From Comamonadaceae bacterium (GTDB lineage Bacteria > Pseudomonadota > Gammaproteobacteria > Burkholderiales > Burkholderiaceae_C), in contig JAAOZX010000175.1 of the NCBI GenBank assembly GCA_012274225.1, forward strand, positions 1 through 33,860: DNA of 33,860 nucleotides, given 5' to 3'. Below the pieces are notes generated by a model that saw only the letters and a program-made list of their open reading frames with translations, was not told the DNA's origin and did not search any database. Position 1 is the stretch's first letter. Every line of letters begins with the position of its first letter. The position numbers and the translations under genes are program-made. Shown piece after piece: positions 31,140 through 33,860 of this stretch.

Positions 31140-31173
31140 ACTTTAGGAGGGTTGTGTGACAGCGATATGACAT
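31140..31173 (-). promoter_or_regulatory. Pho box and -10 of the pstS promoter
   Basis: Minus strand ATGTCAT-ATCG-CTGTCAC (31156-31173) in 7-4-7 layout close to CTGTCATnnnnCTGTCAT, then 10 nt, then TAAAGT as -10. Confidence 0.85.
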
Positions 31174-31205
31174 CTCGAACCGCGTTTCACCAGCTTGCGT
31201 GGCCA

Positions 31206-31245
31206 GGGTCATTCAACTGACACAGGCCGGTCATCGGGCAGTCAC
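31206..31245 (+). promoter_or_regulatory. Array of four 11-bp-phased Pho-like half-sites facing away from pstS
   Basis: GGGTCAT-TCAA-CTGACAC-AGGC-CGGTCAT-CGGG-CAGTCAC. Each half-site matches CTGTCAT at 5-6 of 7 positions; spacers are all 4 nt. Confidence 0.5.
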
Positions 31246-31302
31246 GGCCGATCTCCACTCTCCGTATCCGTCAACCCCTACGAACCAGTCAAAGGAGCCA
31301 GC

Positions 31303-31515
31303 ATGTATTTGTCAACCCAGCCCGAGCGCAGGCGAGGTGGCTTGACCAGCGCCGCCGTCCTGGTACTCAAGACCACTGCGGCTGCCTGGGCGCTACCCAT
31401 CCAGGGGGACGGCCCCCGCGCGGCCAAGCCTTTCGGTACGCTGCCAAGCCTCTGGCCCACTGGCTCAGCCGTCGCCTGGGCGAGACGCACAACGTGGCCG
31501 GCCCCTCGACGCTGA
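31303..31515 (+). CDS. Small uncharacterised ORF (70 aa), possibly frameshifted relative to an ancestral longer protein
   Basis: ATG preceded by AAAGGAG. MYLSTQPERRRGGLTSAAVLVLKTTAAAWAL... has a short hydrophobic stretch. Another frame continues AFRYAAKPLAHWLSRRLGETHNVAGPSTLNSSSDRYRRGLAPTGSS to a stop at 31568. Confidence 0.4.
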   Translation: MYLSTQPERRRGGLTSAAVLVLKTTAAAWALPIQGDGPRAAKPFGTLPSLWPTGSAVAWARRTTWPAPRR

Positions 31516-31559
31516 ATTCCAGCAGCGACCGGTACCGGCGCGGCCTGGCTCCGACCGGC

Positions 31560-31935
31560 TCGAGCTGAACGCAGGGATTGCGCAAGCCCGTCGCTTCGAC
31601 CACCGCGCTGGCGCCCAGGTGCAGGCGTGTGCCCGCGGGCAAGTCCAGCAGGGCCATGCCGCTGGTGATGACGTTCTCGCCCAGGTCGCCCGGCCAGACC
31701 GCGAAGTCGCGCGCCATCAATTCGTCGAACAACTCGGCTTGCATCAGATGCACCTGGCGCAGGTTGGGCTGCGCGGGATCACGCGCCATGCGCGAGCGAT
31801 GGCGAACGGTTTGGCGGGCGTGGGGTCACCATGCACGCCCAGGCCGACGACCAGTTCGATGGCGTCATCGGGGAATCTGCTGAAGTCGTGGCTGGCGCTG
31901 CGATGAACGGCCAGGACCCGGGGACCTGACTTCAA
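31560..31935 (-). pseudogene. MOSC domain protein, frameshifted and C-terminally truncated
   Basis: Frame 1: VLAVHRSASHDFSRFPDDAIELVVGLGVHGD. Frame 2 after losing one base: HARQTVRHRSRMARDPAQPNLRQVHLMQAELFDELMARDFAVWPGDLGENVITSGMALLDLPAGTRLHLGASAVVEATGLRNPCVQLE. The usual C-terminal segment is not recognisable. Confidence 0.8.
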
Positions 31936-33270
31936 TCAGGCGGCCTTCACCGCATCGACCAACCGCTCGGCGGTCGTCCGGGCCTGGGTCGCGTCCCGGG
32001 CCTCCACCATCACCCGCAACACCGGTTCGGTCCCACTGGCACGGATCAGGACCCGGCCATGGCCGTCCAGCTCGGCTTCGGCCTTCCTGGTTTCGCTCGC
32101 CAGTGCCGCGCTCTTCTTCCAGTCCTGGCCGGCTTTCAACCGGACGTTGATCAGGGTCTGCGGGAACAGCCTCACCCCTTCCAGCAATTGGGCCAGGCTG
32201 CGCCCACTGCGCACGGTCGCCATGAGCACCTGCAACGCGCTGATCAGTCCGTCGCCGGTTGTGTGCTGGTCCAGCGCCAACAGATGGCCCGACCCTTCGC
32301 CGCCCAGAATCCAGTGGCGCTTTTCGAGCTCTTCCAGTACATACCGGTCGCCAACCTGCACGCGCACGAACTCGATGCCCCGGGAGCGGAGCGCGACCTC
32401 CACCGCCATATTGGTCATCAACGTGCCCACCACGCCGGGCACCGCCTGGCCCCGGTCCAGTCGATCGGAGGCCATCAGGTAGAGCAATTCGTCGCCGTTG
32501 TAAAGGCGGCCCTGCGCGTCCACCACCTGCACCCGGTCCGCATCGCCGTCCAGCGCAATTCCGTAATCGGCCTGGTGCGCCTTCACGGCCGCCACCAGCG
32601 CCTCCGGATGAGTGGCCCCCACATGGTCGTTGATGTTCAGTCCATCGGGCGAGCAGCCGACGCAGATCACCTCGGCGCCCAGTTCGTGGAAAACCTTGGG
32701 GGCGATGTGATAGGCCGCTCCATGCGCCGCGTCAACGACGATGGTCAGGCCGCGCAAGGTCAGCTCGTGGGCAAAGGTGCTCTTGCAGAATTCGATGTAG
32801 CGTCCCGCGGCATCGTCCAGGCGCCGCGCTTTGCCCAGCCCCGCCGAATCGGCCCAGCTTGGCGGCTCCTGCAGCGCGGCTTCCACCGCCCGCTCCCACT
32901 CGTCGGGCAGCTTGGTGCCCTGGGCGCTGAAGAACTTGATGCCGTTGTCCGGATAGGGGTTGTGGCTCGCGCTGATGACCACGCCCAGGCTGGCTCGCTG
33001 GGCGCGGGTCAGGTAGGCCACGCCGGGTGTGGGCAAGGGCCCCAGCAGCACGACGTCGACTCCGGCCGAATTGAATCCCGACTCGAGCGCGCTTTCCAGC
33101 ATGTAGCCCGAGATACGGGTGTCCTTGCCGATCAGCACCGTCGGCCGCGGCTCGGTCTTCTTGAGCACCCGGCCCACGGCATGCGCCAGCCGCAGGACGA
33201 AGTCGGGCGTGATCGGGGGCTGGCCCACCGTGCCACGGATGCCGTCAGTGCCGAAATAGGTTCTGCTCAT
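31936..33270 (-). CDS. glmM: Phosphoglucosamine mutase GlmM
   Basis: [42 protein letters not shown] catalytic Ser loop, [29 protein letters not shown]. Confidence 0.98.
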   Translation of the reverse strand: MSRTYFGTDGIRGTVGQPPITPDFVLRLAHAVGRVLKKTEPRPTVLIGKDTRISGYMLESALESGFNSAGVDVVLLGPLPTPGVAYLTRAQRASLGVVISASHNPYPDNGIKFFSAQGTKLPDEWERAVEAALQEPPSWADSAGLGKARRLDDAAGRYIEFCKSTFAHELTLRGLTIVVDAAHGAAYHIAPKVFHELGAEVICVGCSPDGLNINDHVGATHPEALVAAVKAHQADYGIALDGDADRVQVVDAQGRLYNGDELLYLMASDRLDRGQAVPGVVGTLMTNMAVEVALRSRGIEFVRVQVGDRYVLEELEKRHWILGGEGSGHLLALDQHTTGDGLISALQVLMATVRSGRSLAQLLEGVRLFPQTLINVRLKAGQDWKKSAALASETRKAEAELDGHGRVLIRASGTEPVLRVMVEARDATQARTTAERLVDAVKAA

Positions 33271-33860
33271 GAGTCTTGGTCTATGCCCGGTTTGTTTACT
33301 GCCGCCAACATGGCCTCGCGCACCTTCAGCGCCGCCACGGTCTCCCTGACGTCGTGCACGCGCACGACATGGGCGCCCCGCTCGACCGCGAGCAAAGCCG
33401 CTGCGACGCTCGCCGGCAGCCGCTCATCGATGCCCAGCCCGGTCACTTTGCCCAGCGAGGACTTGCGTGACCAGCCCACCAGCAGAGCATAGCCGCTCGC
33501 CAGCAATTCGCGCTGGCGCGCCAGCAGGGCAAAGTTCTGCGCCACGGTCTTGCCGAAGCCGATGCCGGGGTCCCACGCAATGCGCTCGGTCGCCACGCCA
33601 AGATCGCGCAGCGCGCCGGACGCACCCTGAAGGAATTGCACCACCTGCGGCACCGCGTCCCCCTGCATCGGGGAGCGCTGCATCGATTGCGGCTCGCCAT
33701 GCATGTGCATCAGGCAGATGCCGCAACGCGGGTGGGCGGCAACTGCCTGGCGCGCCTCGCCTTGGCGCATCCCGGTGATGTCGTTGACGATGTCGACGCC
33801 CAGGTCCAGTGCCTGGCGCATGACCTCGGGCTTGTAGCTGTCCACTGAAACCGGGACGCC
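33267..33860 (-). CDS. folP: Dihydropteroate synthase FolP, N-terminus outside the window
   Basis: [70 protein letters not shown]; overlaps glmM by ATGA. Confidence 0.97.
   Translation of the reverse strand, partial: GVPVSVDSYKPEVMRQALDLGVDIVNDITGMRQGEARQAVAAHPRCGICLMHMHGEPQSMQRSPMQGDAVPQVVQFLQGASGALRDLGVATERIAWDPGIGFGKTVAQNFALLARQRELLASGYALLVGWSRKSSLGKVTGLGIDERLPASVAAALLAVERGAHVVRVHDVRETVAALKVREAMLAAVNKPGIDQDS

Noticed and set aside
29112-31220. 702-aa plus-strand ORF across pstC and pstS
   Set aside because: Antisense to clearly recognisable pstC/pstS; low-complexity His/Arg/Gly-rich translation typical of high-GC shadow ORFs.
1-33860. CRISPR arrays, IS elements, prophage or defence islands, tRNA/rRNA genes
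   Set aside because: No regularly spaced repeats, transposase/integrase motifs, phage proteins or tRNA-like folds seen; gene content is core chromosomal.

Overview
High-GC, gene-dense chromosomal window, most consistent with a Burkholderiales/Comamonadaceae-like betaproteobacterium (inferred from gene content and synteny). Contents in order: 3' part of an SDR gene; a Moco operon (moaA-mobA-moeA); a minus-strand BNR/WD40-like + MoaD/ThiS-like pair; rnhA and a SAM methyltransferase; an mltD-like lytic transglycosylase; an SsuABC/TauABC-type ABC transporter; a MAPEG gene; recR-ybaB-dnaX; an unannotated 4.5S/SRP RNA (ffs); an L,D-transpeptidase/MepK-like pair; an orphan exported protein; a BaiN/HI0933-type flavoprotein; trxA; rho; type-B L31; a GT39-like membrane protein; a MATE transporter; a complete pstSCAB-phoU-phoB-phoR cluster; a broken MOSC gene; glmM; and partial folP. 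I see no mobile element, CRISPR array, tRNA or rRNA. Best signals beyond standard annotation: (1) an A9 slippery run in dnaX with immediate stops in both alternative frames and a GC-rich hairpin just downstream, predicting a short gamma-like product; (2) a frameshifted, truncated glyoxalase II (gloB) relic between the methyltransferase and mltD; (3) a near-consensus Pho box upstream of pstS plus an opposite-facing array of four 11-bp-phased Pho-like half-sites pointing at an unannotated small ORF; (4) a MOSC gene inactivated by a 1-nt deletion and C-terminal loss; (5) a BNR + MoaD/ThiS two-gene unit of unknown function next to Moco genes. All functional names come from reading the protein sequences; no database search was run.
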